DNA from: Halopseudomonas pachastrellae | Lineage (GTDB): Bacteria > Pseudomonadota > Gammaproteobacteria > Pseudomonadales > Pseudomonadaceae | Reading direction: 5' to 3' | Length of the DNA stretch: 64,000 nt | Assembly (NCBI RefSeq): GCF_900114765.1 | Contig: NZ_FOUD01000006.1 | Coordinates: forward strand, 1 to 64,000 | Shown: positions 47,628 through 56,064 of the stretch, in pieces | Position numbering within the stretch: position 1 is the stretch's first letter | Layout of the letters: each line of letters starts with the position of its first letter | Notes under the pieces: model-generated | The model's input: only the letters and a program-made list of their open reading frames with translations | What the model was told of the DNA's origin: nothing | Database searches by the model: none | Program-made: the position numbers and the translations under genes

Positions 47628-48566
47628 ATGTCTGCACACCAGCACGGCCACCATGACCACAGCCACAGCCACAGCCACAGCCACAGCCATGGCAGTGGCA
47701 AGGTATTGCTGTTTGCCCTGATCTTTACCGGAGCCTTTGCTCTGGTTGAGGTCGTTGCCGGCTTGCTGGCCAACTCGCTGGCGCTGCTCTCCGACGCTGG
47801 TCACATGCTGACGGACTCGCTGTCGCTGGCGGTAGGGGCGTTTGCTGCCTGGCTGGCCAGCAGGCCAGCCTCGAGGCAACACTCCTTTGGGCTGCAACGG
47901 GCCGAGGTGCTGGGGGCGCTGTTCAATGTCATCTTCATGTTCGTAGTGGTCACCTTTATTGCCTGGGAGGCGGTGGAGCGGCTGTTTGATACGCCGGAGG
48001 TAGATGGCGGAGCGGTGCTGCTGGTTGGCGGGCTGGGGTTGCTGGTCAATGTCATCGTCGCCTGGGTGCTGATGCGCGGTGAACAGAACATGAACGTGCG
48101 CGGGGCGCTGCTGCACGTGATGGGCGATCTGCTGGGCTCGGTGGCCGCCGTCGCAGCGGGCCTGATTATCTACTTGGGCGGCCCGGCCATCATGGACCCG
48201 CTGCTATCGCTGCTGGTCTGCGTGCTGATTCTGGTCTCAGCCGTGCGGCTGCTGCGCGCCGTCACTCGGGTGTTGATGGAGGGTGTACCGCCGGGCATCG
48301 AGCCTGCCGAGGTGCGCCGGGCGCTGGGCGAGATCGACGGCGTGCGGGCGGTGCACGACCTGCACATCTGGAGCCTGTCCTCCAGCAAGCATGCACTGGC
48401 GGCCCATGTCGACATCGACTCGCTGGCGCAGTGGCCACGCGTTTTGCCGCAGATTCAGCAGCTGCTGCGCGAACGCTTTGGTATCAGCCACAGCACCCTG
48501 CAGCCGGAGGATGCTGCGCTGGCAGGGCGCTGCGAGTTGGATGCCGGTTGCGCGGCACCTATTTAA
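47628..48566 (+). CDS. Cation diffusion facilitator, CzcD/ZitB-type zinc exporter
   Basis: A 312-residue inner-membrane metal/proton antiporter with six transmembrane segments. The zinc site uses SDAGHMLTDS in helix 2 and HVMGD in helix 5. A cytoplasmic C-terminal domain begins near VRRALGEIDGVRAVHDLHIW. The N-terminus is His-rich, with five consecutive His-Ser units encoded by a hexanucleotide repeat. The likely role is export of zinc and perhaps cobalt or cadmium. It complements the zinc-starvation genes upstream, but no Zur or ZntR site was identified. Confidence 0.93.
   Translation: MSAHQHGHHDHSHSHSHSHSHGSGKVLLFALIFTGAFALVEVVAGLLANSLALLSDAGHMLTDSLSLAVGAFAAWLASRPASRQHSFGLQRAEVLGALFNVIFMFVVVTFIAWEAVERLFDTPEVDGGAVLLVGGLGLLVNVIVAWVLMRGEQNMNVRGALLHVMGDLLGSVAAVAAGLIIYLGGPAIMDPLLSLLVCVLILVSAVRLLRAVTRVLMEGVPPGIEPAEVRRALGEIDGVRAVHDLHIWSLSSSKHALAAHVDIDSLAQWPRVLPQIQQLLRERFGISHSTLQPEDAALAGRCELDAGCAAPI
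47657..47686 (+). repeat. Hexanucleotide tandem repeat (CCACAG)x5
   Basis: Five perfect CCACAG units code for the alternating His-Ser N-terminal tail of the cation exporter. Unit loss or gain would keep the reading frame and change only the number of histidines. Confidence 0.85.
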
Positions 48567-48636
48567 TCCCCTTGCCGCGCGGCGGGGCGGCGCGTACAAC
48601 GTCTCCAAACGCTTGCAATCGCCCTGTGAGAGACTC

Positions 48637-49698
48637 ATGACTGACCCACACAACCTGCAACGCTTCCTCGATGCTCAGGCCGGTGGCTACGCCACTGCGC
48701 TGGCTGAACTGCAGGCCGGGCGCAAAACCTCGCACTGGATGTGGTTTGTGTTTCCGCAGTTGGCCGGGCTGGGGCGCAGCAGTACCGCGCAGTTCTACGC
48801 CATTGCTGACCTGACCGAAGCACGCGCCTATCTGGCGCACCCGGTTTTGGGCGCAAGGCTTGAGGCCTGCGCCCGGGCCCTGCTGGCCTGGCCTGAGCGC
48901 TCTGCCTGGCAGATTCTCGGCTCCCCCGATGACCTCAAGTTGCGCTCCAGCATGACGCTGTTTGCCCAGGCTGCGCCGGACAACCCGCTGTTCAGCGAGG
49001 TGCTGGCGGTGTTCTGCGCCGGTGAGCCGGATGCGCGCACCCTGCAGCTGCTGGGGGTGGCCGACAGCTCGACAAGCGCAGCGGACGACGAGGCAATGCA
49101 GCTGGCCAGCCGCACGCTGGGGCACTACCAGACCAACGCCGAGCGCTTTCGCGAAGGCACGCAGGATCACGATGTCAGCCAGAACATAGACGCTTTGCTG
49201 CGGCATATTCAGGCGCCGGCGCCCTGGCAAATTCTTGATCTGGGCTGCGGGCCGGGGCGCGATCTGCGCACCTTTCGGGCTCTGGGGCATAACGCCGTCG
49301 GGCTCGATGGCGCCGAAGCCTTTGTGCAGATGGCGCGTGAGGCCAGCGGCTGTGAGGTGTGGCATCAGGATTTTCTGGCGCTGGACCTGCCGGCGGCGCG
49401 TTTTGACGGCGTCTTTGCCAACGCCTGTCTGTTCCATATCCCCAGCCACTTGCTGCCCGGTGCCTTGGCGCAATTGCATCAGACGCTGAAGCCCGGAGGC
49501 GTGCTGTTCAGCTCCAACCCGCGTGGGGAGGATCAGGAAGGCTGGAGCGGCGAACGCTACGGCGCCTACTACCGACTGGAGACCTGGCGTGCGCTGCTGC
49601 AGGCGGCGGGCTTTGTCGAACTGGAGCACTATTACCGCCCATCCGGCCTGCCGCGCGAGCAGCAGCCCTGGCTGGCGAGTGTCTGGCGACGGGGCTGA
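48637..49698 (+). CDS. DUF1810-SAM methyltransferase fusion protein
   Basis: A 353-residue two-domain protein. Residues 1-140 are a full DUF1810 domain (NLQRFLDAQ, RKTSHWMWFVFPQLAGLGRS, SPDDLKLRSSMTLF). After a short linker, residues ~159-353 are a class I SAM-dependent methyltransferase: LGHYQTNAERFREGTQDHDV, the SAM motif ILDLGCGPGRDL (199-210), and LHQTLKPGGVLFSSNPRGED. Each part equals a free-standing family in length, so this is a fusion rather than an extension. The start is the ATG at 48637, which follows a weak GAGAG. Substrate unknown. Confidence 0.87.
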   Translation: MTDPHNLQRFLDAQAGGYATALAELQAGRKTSHWMWFVFPQLAGLGRSSTAQFYAIADLTEARAYLAHPVLGARLEACARALLAWPERSAWQILGSPDDLKLRSSMTLFAQAAPDNPLFSEVLAVFCAGEPDARTLQLLGVADSSTSAADDEAMQLASRTLGHYQTNAERFREGTQDHDVSQNIDALLRHIQAPAPWQILDLGCGPGRDLRTFRALGHNAVGLDGAEAFVQMAREASGCEVWHQDFLALDLPAARFDGVFANACLFHIPSHLLPGALAQLHQTLKPGGVLFSSNPRGEDQEGWSGERYGAYYRLETWRALLQAAGFVELEHYYRPSGLPREQQPWLASVWRRG

Positions 49699-49702
49699 AA
49701 CG

Positions 49703-49730
49703 ACACCGCCCGGCAATGGCCGGGCGGTGT
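49703..49730. terminator. Strong hairpin between convergent genes
   Basis: A perfect 12-bp stem ACACCGCCCGGC/GCCGGGCGGTGT with loop AATG lies 4 bases after the methyltransferase stop. No T-run follows on either strand, so it may be a weak bidirectional terminator. Confidence 0.6.
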
Positions 49731-49780
49731 GTTGGCGCTCTTATGTTCTGATAAATGGTGGATACGCCTGTTTCCAGACC

Positions 49781-51904
49781 CTAGAAGTCAAAGTCCACCT
49801 TGGCCCACAGCGAGCGCCCCGGCTCGTTGATAGCGATGGAGTCGGCGGGATAGCCGAATGCCGAGTTACCCGCCAGGTTGAGGTGTTCGGCATAGGCCTT
49901 GTCGAACAGGTTGTCGACGCCAACGCTGAGCTTGAGCTGCTCACTCAGGCGGTAGGCGCCGTTAAGCGAAAACACCCCAAAGCCGCTGCTCTTGCCGACG
50001 TCCTGGCCAACCACGTTGCCGGCCCCTTCATCTACCCGGTTCTGCTCGGCGACGACGCGCCACAGGGCGCCGGCGCTCCAGTTGTTGTGGGCGTAGCTCA
50101 GGCCCAGGCGGGCTTCCAGCGGCGGCATCTGCGGCAGCGGCTCGCCGTCGCTGCGGTTTTCACCCCAGGCGTAGGCCAGGGTGGCGTCGGCGTTCCAGCG
50201 CTCGGTCAGGTCATAGGTCACGCCCATTTCCGCACCGGCGATGCGGGCGTCGACGTTGTAGGCCTGGCTGCGGCGCATGCCCATCATGGTCGAGTAGCGG
50301 AACAGGATGAAGTCATCCACCTGCCCGGCGTAGGCCGAGGCCCAGGCTTGCAGGCGCGCGTCCTGATACTGGATACCCACATCCAGCTGGGTGGTCTTCT
50401 CCGGCTCTATGCCGTCGAAGGCGTTCAGCTCCCCGGTAGGTGCCAGGCTGGCGGAGAACAGTTCCCAGTAATCCGGGAAGCGCGCGGCGTGACCCAGGCC
50501 GGCGTACAGGGTGGCGGGGCTGCCGGACAGGTCGTGCTCGTAGCGCACAAAGCCGCTGGGCAGGGTGTCGCTGCGGGTCTGGCCGGCGGTCGGGTTGGGG
50601 GTGGCCATACCCATCATGTTGCTTATGCTCTGGCGGTAGTCTTTAGTTTCTGCGCGGTCCAGACGGGCGCCACCAATCCAGCGGGTGGTATCGCTCCGGT
50701 ACCAGGTGGCCTCGCTGAACAGCCCGACGTTACGCATCACGGCGTCCTTCTCCCAGGCAAACTCGTCCGCATCGGTGTAGCCGGTCATCATGCTGTAGCT
50801 GGATGAACGGGCGCGGTGTTCGCTGCGTTGGGCGTCGACGCCGGTCACCAGTTCGAGCTGGTTCAGCTCAAAGGTCAGCGCAACGCGGCCACCGAGCGTG
50901 CGGCGATCAACCTGCGATGCCATGGGCATGGGCATCATGCTGGTCGGATCAGGTGCGCGCAGGCGGAAGTTGTCCATGATGTGGTCGGCGTAGTTGTAGT
51001 AAAGCTGCGCCTCCAGTTTGTTGATGGCGCCGAGGTTGCTCTTCTCAAACCGCAGGCCAAGGCTTTCACGCAGAAACTGGCTGCCGTCCATGCCGCGGCC
51101 GGCGTAGCGCGCTTCGCCGTCGCCCTTGCCGGCGGTGAACTCCAGCAGGGTGTCGGCATCCGGCGTCCAGCCCAGGGCAATGTCGCCGTTCCACTTGCTC
51201 CAGCGCGAGGGCACGGTGTCGCCGTTGCCGTCGTCATAGTCGTCGGACCTGGCGTCGTTGCCGGTAAAGCGCAGGTAGCCGGTCTGGTTGCCGATGGCAG
51301 CGTCCAGGGTCTGGTCAAAGCGACCGTTGCTGCCGCCCAGCACACTGGCATGGATACGGCTGCCGGGTTCATCAAACTGTTCCGGCTCACGCTCAAACAG
51401 CACGGTGCCGGCTGAGGCCCCCGGCCCCCAGCGCACGCTTTGCGGGCCCTTGATCACGGTCAGGCGGTCGTAGGTTTCTGGCGAGATGTAGGAGCTGGGC
51501 GCGTCCATGCGGTTGGGGCAGGCGCCGATCATCTGGCCGCCGTTGGCCAGCAGGTTGATGCGCGAGCCGAACATGCCGCGCAGCACCGGATCGCCGTTGC
51601 TGCCGCCGGCGCGGATGGCAGAGAAGCCCGGAATGGTCTTCAGGTAGTCGGTGGCGTCGCTGGCCGGTATCGGCTGGCGCGGGTCTTTGGGGTTGGCAAC
51701 GATAGTCAGCGGTGAGCTTTGCTGCACGGCGGTGACGACCATCGGCGCCAGCTGGATCAGCTCCGCCTGGCTGGTGTGCTGGTGCTGGTCGTGCGTCTCG
51801 GATGCTGTCTGGGCATTGGCAGCCAAGCTGGTAAACAGCAGGGCGAAAGCAGTCTGCCAGCGCAGGCTGGCGCTGGTGCGGGTAAAACGGTTGGCGTGTT
51901 GCAT
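49781..51904 (-). CDS. TonB-dependent receptor, OprC/NosA-like copper receptor
   Basis: A 707-residue outer-membrane receptor. Signal peptide ~1-31 (cleavage ANA) precedes a His-rich stretch (HDQHQHT), the plug domain (RAGGSNGDPVLRGMFGSRIN, IKGPQSVRWGPGASAGTVLF) and a 22-strand barrel ending in Phe. Methionine clusters (MMPMPM, SMMTGY, TMMGM, NMMGM) are unusual and fit Cu(I)/Cu(II) binding, as in OprC. The start could be 51913 or 51904; neither has a strong ribosome site. The DUF2946 gene upstream is a usual partner of copper receptors. No copper-responsive regulator is encoded here. Confidence 0.9.
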   Translation of the reverse strand: MQHANRFTRTSASLRWQTAFALLFTSLAANAQTASETHDQHQHTSQAELIQLAPMVVTAVQQSSPLTIVANPKDPRQPIPASDATDYLKTIPGFSAIRAGGSNGDPVLRGMFGSRINLLANGGQMIGACPNRMDAPSSYISPETYDRLTVIKGPQSVRWGPGASAGTVLFEREPEQFDEPGSRIHASVLGGSNGRFDQTLDAAIGNQTGYLRFTGNDARSDDYDDGNGDTVPSRWSKWNGDIALGWTPDADTLLEFTAGKGDGEARYAGRGMDGSQFLRESLGLRFEKSNLGAINKLEAQLYYNYADHIMDNFRLRAPDPTSMMPMPMASQVDRRTLGGRVALTFELNQLELVTGVDAQRSEHRARSSSYSMMTGYTDADEFAWEKDAVMRNVGLFSEATWYRSDTTRWIGGARLDRAETKDYRQSISNMMGMATPNPTAGQTRSDTLPSGFVRYEHDLSGSPATLYAGLGHAARFPDYWELFSASLAPTGELNAFDGIEPEKTTQLDVGIQYQDARLQAWASAYAGQVDDFILFRYSTMMGMRRSQAYNVDARIAGAEMGVTYDLTERWNADATLAYAWGENRSDGEPLPQMPPLEARLGLSYAHNNWSAGALWRVVAEQNRVDEGAGNVVGQDVGKSSGFGVFSLNGAYRLSEQLKLSVGVDNLFDKAYAEHLNLAGNSAFGYPADSIAINEPGRSLWAKVDFDF

Positions 51905-52009
51905 TGTTGTCATCCACACAGTGGCCGTAAGCGGCGCAGGCGCGCCGGGCCGAAATCAGGAAAAGGTGATGTGCAGGTGACGCAGCGCACGGCCGATGGC
52001 CGCAGAGGC

Positions 52010-52417
52010 TCAGACGGCGCGGTGCGCAGCGTCGAGCGGAGAGGGTGAAGCGCGGGGGTTGATTGAGGGCCAGCTGTGGCGTGGCGGTGGCCGGGCCCAC
52101 TGGCCGCTGGGCGGGGCGCTGACCGGGCTGGCCGGCATGTAGTCGAGCGACCAGCCATGCATGGCCACTGCAGTGCCGTGGCCGAGCGATGAGCACAGCG
52201 GGCAGCTGGCCTGCAGGTCGTTCATTTGGTGCTGCTGGTGGTCGTCCAGATCGACGCCAAGGCTGTCGCTGCCGAGGTTACAGAACACCACGCCAGCGCC
52301 ACTCAGATGCTGCCCGCTCATCTGGCCCTGATGGAAACCGCAGGTCAGCAGACTCACCAGGGTGCACAGATAGAGCACCAGGGCGAGTGAGAGGCGGTTG
52401 TCGCGGGTCAGAGTCAT
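52010..52417 (-). CDS. DUF2946-family copper-associated protein
   Basis: A 135-residue protein. An N-terminal hydrophobic helix (LALVLYLCTLVSLLTCGF) is followed by HQGQM, DDHQQHQMND and CPLCSSLGHG, a pattern rich in His, Met and Cys suitable for copper. DUF2946 genes regularly flank OprC-type receptors. It is upstream of the receptor in the same direction (105-base gap). A TAGAAT at 52424-52429 (minus strand) is close to the start and may be a -10 of a near-leaderless transcript. Confidence 0.85.
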   Translation of the reverse strand: MTLTRDNRLSLALVLYLCTLVSLLTCGFHQGQMSGQHLSGAGVVFCNLGSDSLGVDLDDHQQHQMNDLQASCPLCSSLGHGTAVAMHGWSLDYMPASPVSAPPSGQWARPPPRHSWPSINPRASPSPLDAAHRAV

Positions 52418-52482
52418 GCGCGCAATTCTAGCACTGCGCGCGAGATTCGGTGCCATGCGGCTGGTTGCCGCATGGCTATTGC

Positions 52483-52629
52483 TCAGGCGTCGAAGCGGTC
52501 AGGCTCTTCGGCAAATGGCAGCTGGGCGGCCTGGTCCAGTTCATCGCCCGGGTGGTTGGCCAGGCAGGTTTGTACGGCGATATACAAGCCCAGCAGGTTC
52601 AGCAATCCCGAGAGTTCTGCAATCAGCAT
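52483..52629 (-). CDS. Small CcoQ-like protein of a cbb3-oxidase locus (PA4134-like)
   Basis: A 48-residue protein preceded by a strong GGAGGGA site eight bases before the ATG. One N-terminal hydrophobic helix (LLNLLGLYIAV) is followed by a soluble tail LDQAAQLPFAEEPDRFD, which resembles the DEAA-LPFA tail of CcoQ. It begins 19 bases after the stop of the ccoN remnant, the position CcoQ-like genes hold after ccoN. Unlike ccoN it appears intact. In P. aeruginosa the gene after the orphan ccoN4 (PA4133) is the small PA4134; this is likely its counterpart, inferred from position and tail. Confidence 0.72.
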   Translation of the reverse strand: MLIAELSGLLNLLGLYIAVQTCLANHPGDELDQAAQLPFAEEPDRFDA

Positions 52630-52648
52630 CGTTAGTCCCTCCGTTGTA

Positions 52649-52864
52649 TCAACTGGTTGTAGCCAGATAGGTGGCAGCAGTCTGCTCCGACTTGGCCTGC
52701 TGCACGGTGCGCCAGGTATTCCAGGCCATGCACAGCATGCCGGTCAGAAAAAATGCGCCACCGATTACGCGGACCACATAGCCCGGATGGCTGGCCTCCA
52801 ACGCTTCAACAAAGCTGTAGGTCGGTGTGCCGTCCACGTTCACGGCCCGCCACATCTGGCCGCA
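52649..52864 (-). pseudogene. ccoN remnant (cbb3 oxidase subunit I, C-terminal end only)
   Basis: The last ~71 codons of a cbb3-type oxidase catalytic subunit remain: [39 protein letters not shown] and [10 protein letters not shown] are typical CcoN C-terminal sequence. An in-frame TGA lies four codons before GQMWR, and only 25 bases separate the match from the MocR gene stop. About 400 N-terminal residues, including all haem and copper ligands, are gone. In P. aeruginosa PA4129-PA4134 the orphan ccoN4 sits here. This strain has lost that isoform. Confidence 0.85.
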
Positions 52865-52889
52865 AAAAGCAGGTCAGATAGCGCTGCGC

Positions 52890-54299
52890 TCAGAACGCGG
52901 CGAGCAACCGCCCTAGCGTTGCCATGGCCTGTTCACAGCGCTCATCCCACGGCGTGCCGTAGTTCAGCCGCGCGCAGTTGCGGTACTGCCGGTTGGCCGA
53001 AAAGATCGGCCCCGGCGCGAGACTGATGCCTTGGGCCAGCGCGTGCTGGAACAATTGCAGCGAATCGACTCGCTCGGGAAATTCAAACCACAGAAAGTAC
53101 CCGCCATTGGGGCGGCTAACCCGGGTCTCGTGGGGGAAGTGTCGCGCAGCCGAAGCCAACATGGCGCGCTGCTGGCTCTCCAGCGCGTGGCGCAGCCGGC
53201 GCAGGTGGCGATCGTAGCCGCCGTGCTGCAGGTAGTCGGCCAGCGCGGCCTGGGCGGGTACCGAGGGGGAAATGGTGGTCATCAGTTTGAGGCGGCTGAC
53301 CTGCTCGGCAAAGCGCCCAGCCGCGACCCAGCCGACGCGGTAGCCGGGTGCCAGGCATTTGGAAAACGAGCCACAGTGCATGACCAGCCCGTCGGTATCG
53401 AAGCTTTTAACCGGTTTGGGCGGCTTGGCGCTGAAGTACAGCTCGGCGTAAACGTCATCCTCGATCATCGGTACCTGATGCTGTTGCAGCAGGGCATACA
53501 ACTGCTTCTTCTTGGCGTCGCTCATGCTGGCGCCCAGCGGGTTCTGCAGGCTGCTCATAAACCAGCAGGCCTTGATCGGAAAGCGCTGCAGGCTGTCGGC
53601 CAAACTCTCCAGGTCGATGCCTTCGCGTGGGTGCACCGGAATCTCGACCACCTTGAGTTTCAGTTGCTCCAGCACCTGCAGGGTGGCGTAAAAGGCCGGG
53701 CTCTCGATCGCGACCAGGTCACCGGGCTGGGTGACCGACTGCAGACAGAGGTTGAGTGCTTCCATGGCGCCATTGGTGATCACCAGTTCGTCCATCGGCA
53801 GCAGCATGCCACTGACCATATAGCGCAGGGCGATCTGGCGGCGCAGGTCGGGGTTGCCGGCGGTCATGTCGGCAATCACCGAGTGGGGCTTCATGTCGCG
53901 GACGCTGCTGGCCAGCGAGCGCGACAGCCGCGCCAGCGGGAACAGGTCCGGGCTCGGGAAGGCGGAGCCGAAGGCGACCATCTCCGGATCCTTGAGCGAG
54001 CCGAGCACCGAGAACACCAGCTCGCTGACGTCCACATCGACGCTGCTGGAGGCGTAGGGGCTGATATTCGGCTCGCTCAACTGACGCCGTGCCAGCGAGT
54101 GGACGAAGTAGCCGGAGCGGGGTCTGGCCTGAATCAGGCCGCGGTCTTCCAGCAGATAGTAGGCCTGGAACACGGTCGATGGGCTGACCCCGTAGGTGCT
54201 GCTGGCGTGCCGCACCGAAGGGATTTTTTCGCCCGGGGCGATGACCCCGGTGCGGATCAGCTCGGCGATGTCGTCGGCCAGCTTTTCGTAGCGTTTCAT
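52890..54299 (-). CDS. MocR-family (GntR-aminotransferase) regulator, PA4132-like
   Basis: A 469-residue regulator. A GntR winged helix-turn-helix (residues ~1-75: IRTGVIAPGEKIPSVRHASS, then VSPSTVFQAYYLLEDRGLIQ) is fused to a type I aminotransferase fold. PLP contacts include NPLGASMS, EDDVYAELYF and the Schiff-base Lys in CGSFSKCLAPGYRVGW. Such proteins usually bind PLP or an amino compound and activate a divergent gene. Synteny with PA4132 places it as regulator of the ccoG/reductase cluster. A shared 35-bp motif upstream of both those genes is its candidate operator. Confidence 0.92.
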   Translation of the reverse strand: MKRYEKLADDIAELIRTGVIAPGEKIPSVRHASSTYGVSPSTVFQAYYLLEDRGLIQARPRSGYFVHSLARRQLSEPNISPYASSSVDVDVSELVFSVLGSLKDPEMVAFGSAFPSPDLFPLARLSRSLASSVRDMKPHSVIADMTAGNPDLRRQIALRYMVSGMLLPMDELVITNGAMEALNLCLQSVTQPGDLVAIESPAFYATLQVLEQLKLKVVEIPVHPREGIDLESLADSLQRFPIKACWFMSSLQNPLGASMSDAKKKQLYALLQQHQVPMIEDDVYAELYFSAKPPKPVKSFDTDGLVMHCGSFSKCLAPGYRVGWVAAGRFAEQVSRLKLMTTISPSVPAQAALADYLQHGGYDRHLRRLRHALESQQRAMLASAARHFPHETRVSRPNGGYFLWFEFPERVDSLQLFQHALAQGISLAPGPIFSANRQYRNCARLNYGTPWDERCEQAMATLGRLLAAF

Positions 54300-54362
54300 C
54301 CCGTGCTGCGACTCTGAAGGTGGAGTCCTCCACTGTAGGCCATCACGCGCGCGCATGCGATA

Positions 54363-55745
54363 TCAGCGCACCTGAGGGGCGACAAAGGTGCTCTCGTCGC
54401 TGACTCGGCTGGCCGGATCGTTCAGGTCCTGCACCACAAATTGCAACGGCTCGCTGCCAGCGGCTGTTGCTGTATCGCGGCGGCTGACCCGCACGGCCAC
54501 GGTGCCGGTCTCGCCCGCAGGGACCTGCAGGTTGCCGAGGCCCTGGGTATTGAAGCGCTCAGCGTCCGCCAGGCTGAGGGTATATTCGCGTGGCTGCTGG
54601 GTCTTGTTCAGCACCTTGAGGGTGTAGATATTTTCGATCTCGCCACTGCTGTTGGCGCGGAACACGCTGCGGTCGCGGCTGATATCCAGATCAATCAGCG
54701 GGCGTTCCTGCAGGCCCCAGACCAGGCCGCCGATCATCAGCAGCAGGGCAATGGCGTAGCCGACCAGACGCGGGCGCAGCCAGTGCGTCTTGCCGCCCGC
54801 CAGCGCGCGCTCTGAGGTGTAGCGAGTCAGTCCGCGTTGGTAACCCATTTGATCCATGATGCCGTTACAGGCGTCGATGCAAGCGCCGCAGCTGATGCAG
54901 TCGATTTGCAGGCCGTCGCGGATGTCGATGCCGGTCGGGCAGACCTGCACGCAGACGGTGCAATCGATGCAGTCGCCGAGCCCTGCGGCCGCAGGGTCGC
55001 TGTTCTTCTTGCGTGGGCCGCGTGCTTCGCCGCGCGCCGCGTCGTAGGTGACCAGTTGGGTGTCGGCGTCAAACATTGCGCTCTGGAAGCGCGAGTACGG
55101 GCACATGTGCACGCAGACCTTCTCGCGCAGCCAGCCGGCGTTGAAGTAGGTGGCAGCGGTAAAGCACAGCAGCCAGAACGCGGTAGTCGCGCCTACCTGC
55201 CAACTCAGCAGGTCGCTGACCAACTCGCGTACCGGGGTGAAATAGCCAATGAAGCCAATTGCCGTGGCCAGGCTGATGGCGAGCCATAGACCGTGCTTGG
55301 CGCTGCGGCGCAGCAGCTTGTTGAGCGACCAGGGCGCGGCGTCGAGGCGAATGCGCTGATGACGTTCGCCCTCGGTGACCTTCTCGACCCACATGAAGAT
55401 CCAGGTCCAGACGCTCTGCGGGCAGCTGTAACCGCACCAGATCCGGCCGGCGACCACAGTGATAAAGAACAGGCCAAAGGCGGCAATCATCAGAATCGCC
55501 GAGAGCAGGATGAAGTCCTGCGGCCAGAAGGTCGCTCCGAAGATGTGGAACTGCTTGCTGTCCAGATCCCACAGCACGGCCTGCTGGCCGTTCCAGTCGA
55601 TCCAGGCGGTACCGAAGAACAGCAGCATCAGCGCACCTGCGCCGAGCAGCCGCAGGTTGCGGTACAGACCCTTGAAACTGCGGGTGTGAATCGGGCCGCC
55701 CTGTTGGGCGGGTGTCAGATCTTTCAGGGGGATGTGGCTGGTCAT
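54363..55745 (-). CDS. CcoG/FixG-like polyferredoxin, PA4131-like
   Basis: A 460-residue inner-membrane iron-sulfur protein. Five transmembrane segments, including the WCGYSCPQSVW loop, precede two 4Fe-4S motifs (CIDCTVCVQVCP and CISCGACIDACN, in the region ~255-300); a sixth helix and the FixG Ig-like C-terminal domain follow. CcoG proteins reduce copper for cbb3 oxidase assembly. Here it is separated from any complete cbb3 operon; with the reductase opposite it may also donate electrons to siroheme reductase. Synteny matches PA4131. The long 749-base divergent region to the reductase holds a shared motif and a structured repeat. Confidence 0.92.
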   Translation of the reverse strand: MTSHIPLKDLTPAQQGGPIHTRSFKGLYRNLRLLGAGALMLLFFGTAWIDWNGQQAVLWDLDSKQFHIFGATFWPQDFILLSAILMIAAFGLFFITVVAGRIWCGYSCPQSVWTWIFMWVEKVTEGERHQRIRLDAAPWSLNKLLRRSAKHGLWLAISLATAIGFIGYFTPVRELVSDLLSWQVGATTAFWLLCFTAATYFNAGWLREKVCVHMCPYSRFQSAMFDADTQLVTYDAARGEARGPRKKNSDPAAAGLGDCIDCTVCVQVCPTGIDIRDGLQIDCISCGACIDACNGIMDQMGYQRGLTRYTSERALAGGKTHWLRPRLVGYAIALLLMIGGLVWGLQERPLIDLDISRDRSVFRANSSGEIENIYTLKVLNKTQQPREYTLSLADAERFNTQGLGNLQVPAGETGTVAVRVSRRDTATAAGSEPLQFVVQDLNDPASRVSDESTFVAPQVR

Positions 55746-55806
55746 GGCATCACGGCTCTTGGATTTTCAGGCTGTGGCGATGATGCGGGGATGGCTGATC
55801 TGGTAA

Positions 55807-55841
55807 CAGATTCAGATTGGACGCAAAAAACCATATCAGAT
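55807..55841 (-). promoter_or_regulatory. Shared 35-bp motif upstream of ccoG-like gene
   Basis: Read on the minus strand: ATCTGATATGG, six T, a seven-base spacer, ATCTGAATCTG. It contains a direct repeat of ATCTGA with a 24-base period and matches the site upstream of the reductase gene at 25 of 35 positions. Direct repeats are the usual operators of MocR regulators, and a MocR gene adjoins. Confidence 0.6.
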
Positions 55842-56064
55842 GGCGCGTTTCGCTTCGCTGGCCGACGCAGCGTGTTTGCCATCTCTGCGCATGCACGACA
55901 CCGTAGTGCGGACTAAGCCAAAGGCGTGTCCGCGTAGGCTTTTCGTGGGCGCTGGCGGCAAGCTTTGCGAGGACTCAAAAAGGTCTAAGGCTAGCTTTAG
56001 GCGTCTCTAGTTTGCCTGCCGACTTTCATCAGGCGAGGGCCCGCGGGCTGCTTCTGAATCAGCC

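Noticed and set aside
47657-47686. CRISPR-like array
   Set aside because: Contiguous six-base units without spacers, inside a coding region; it encodes a His-Ser tail.
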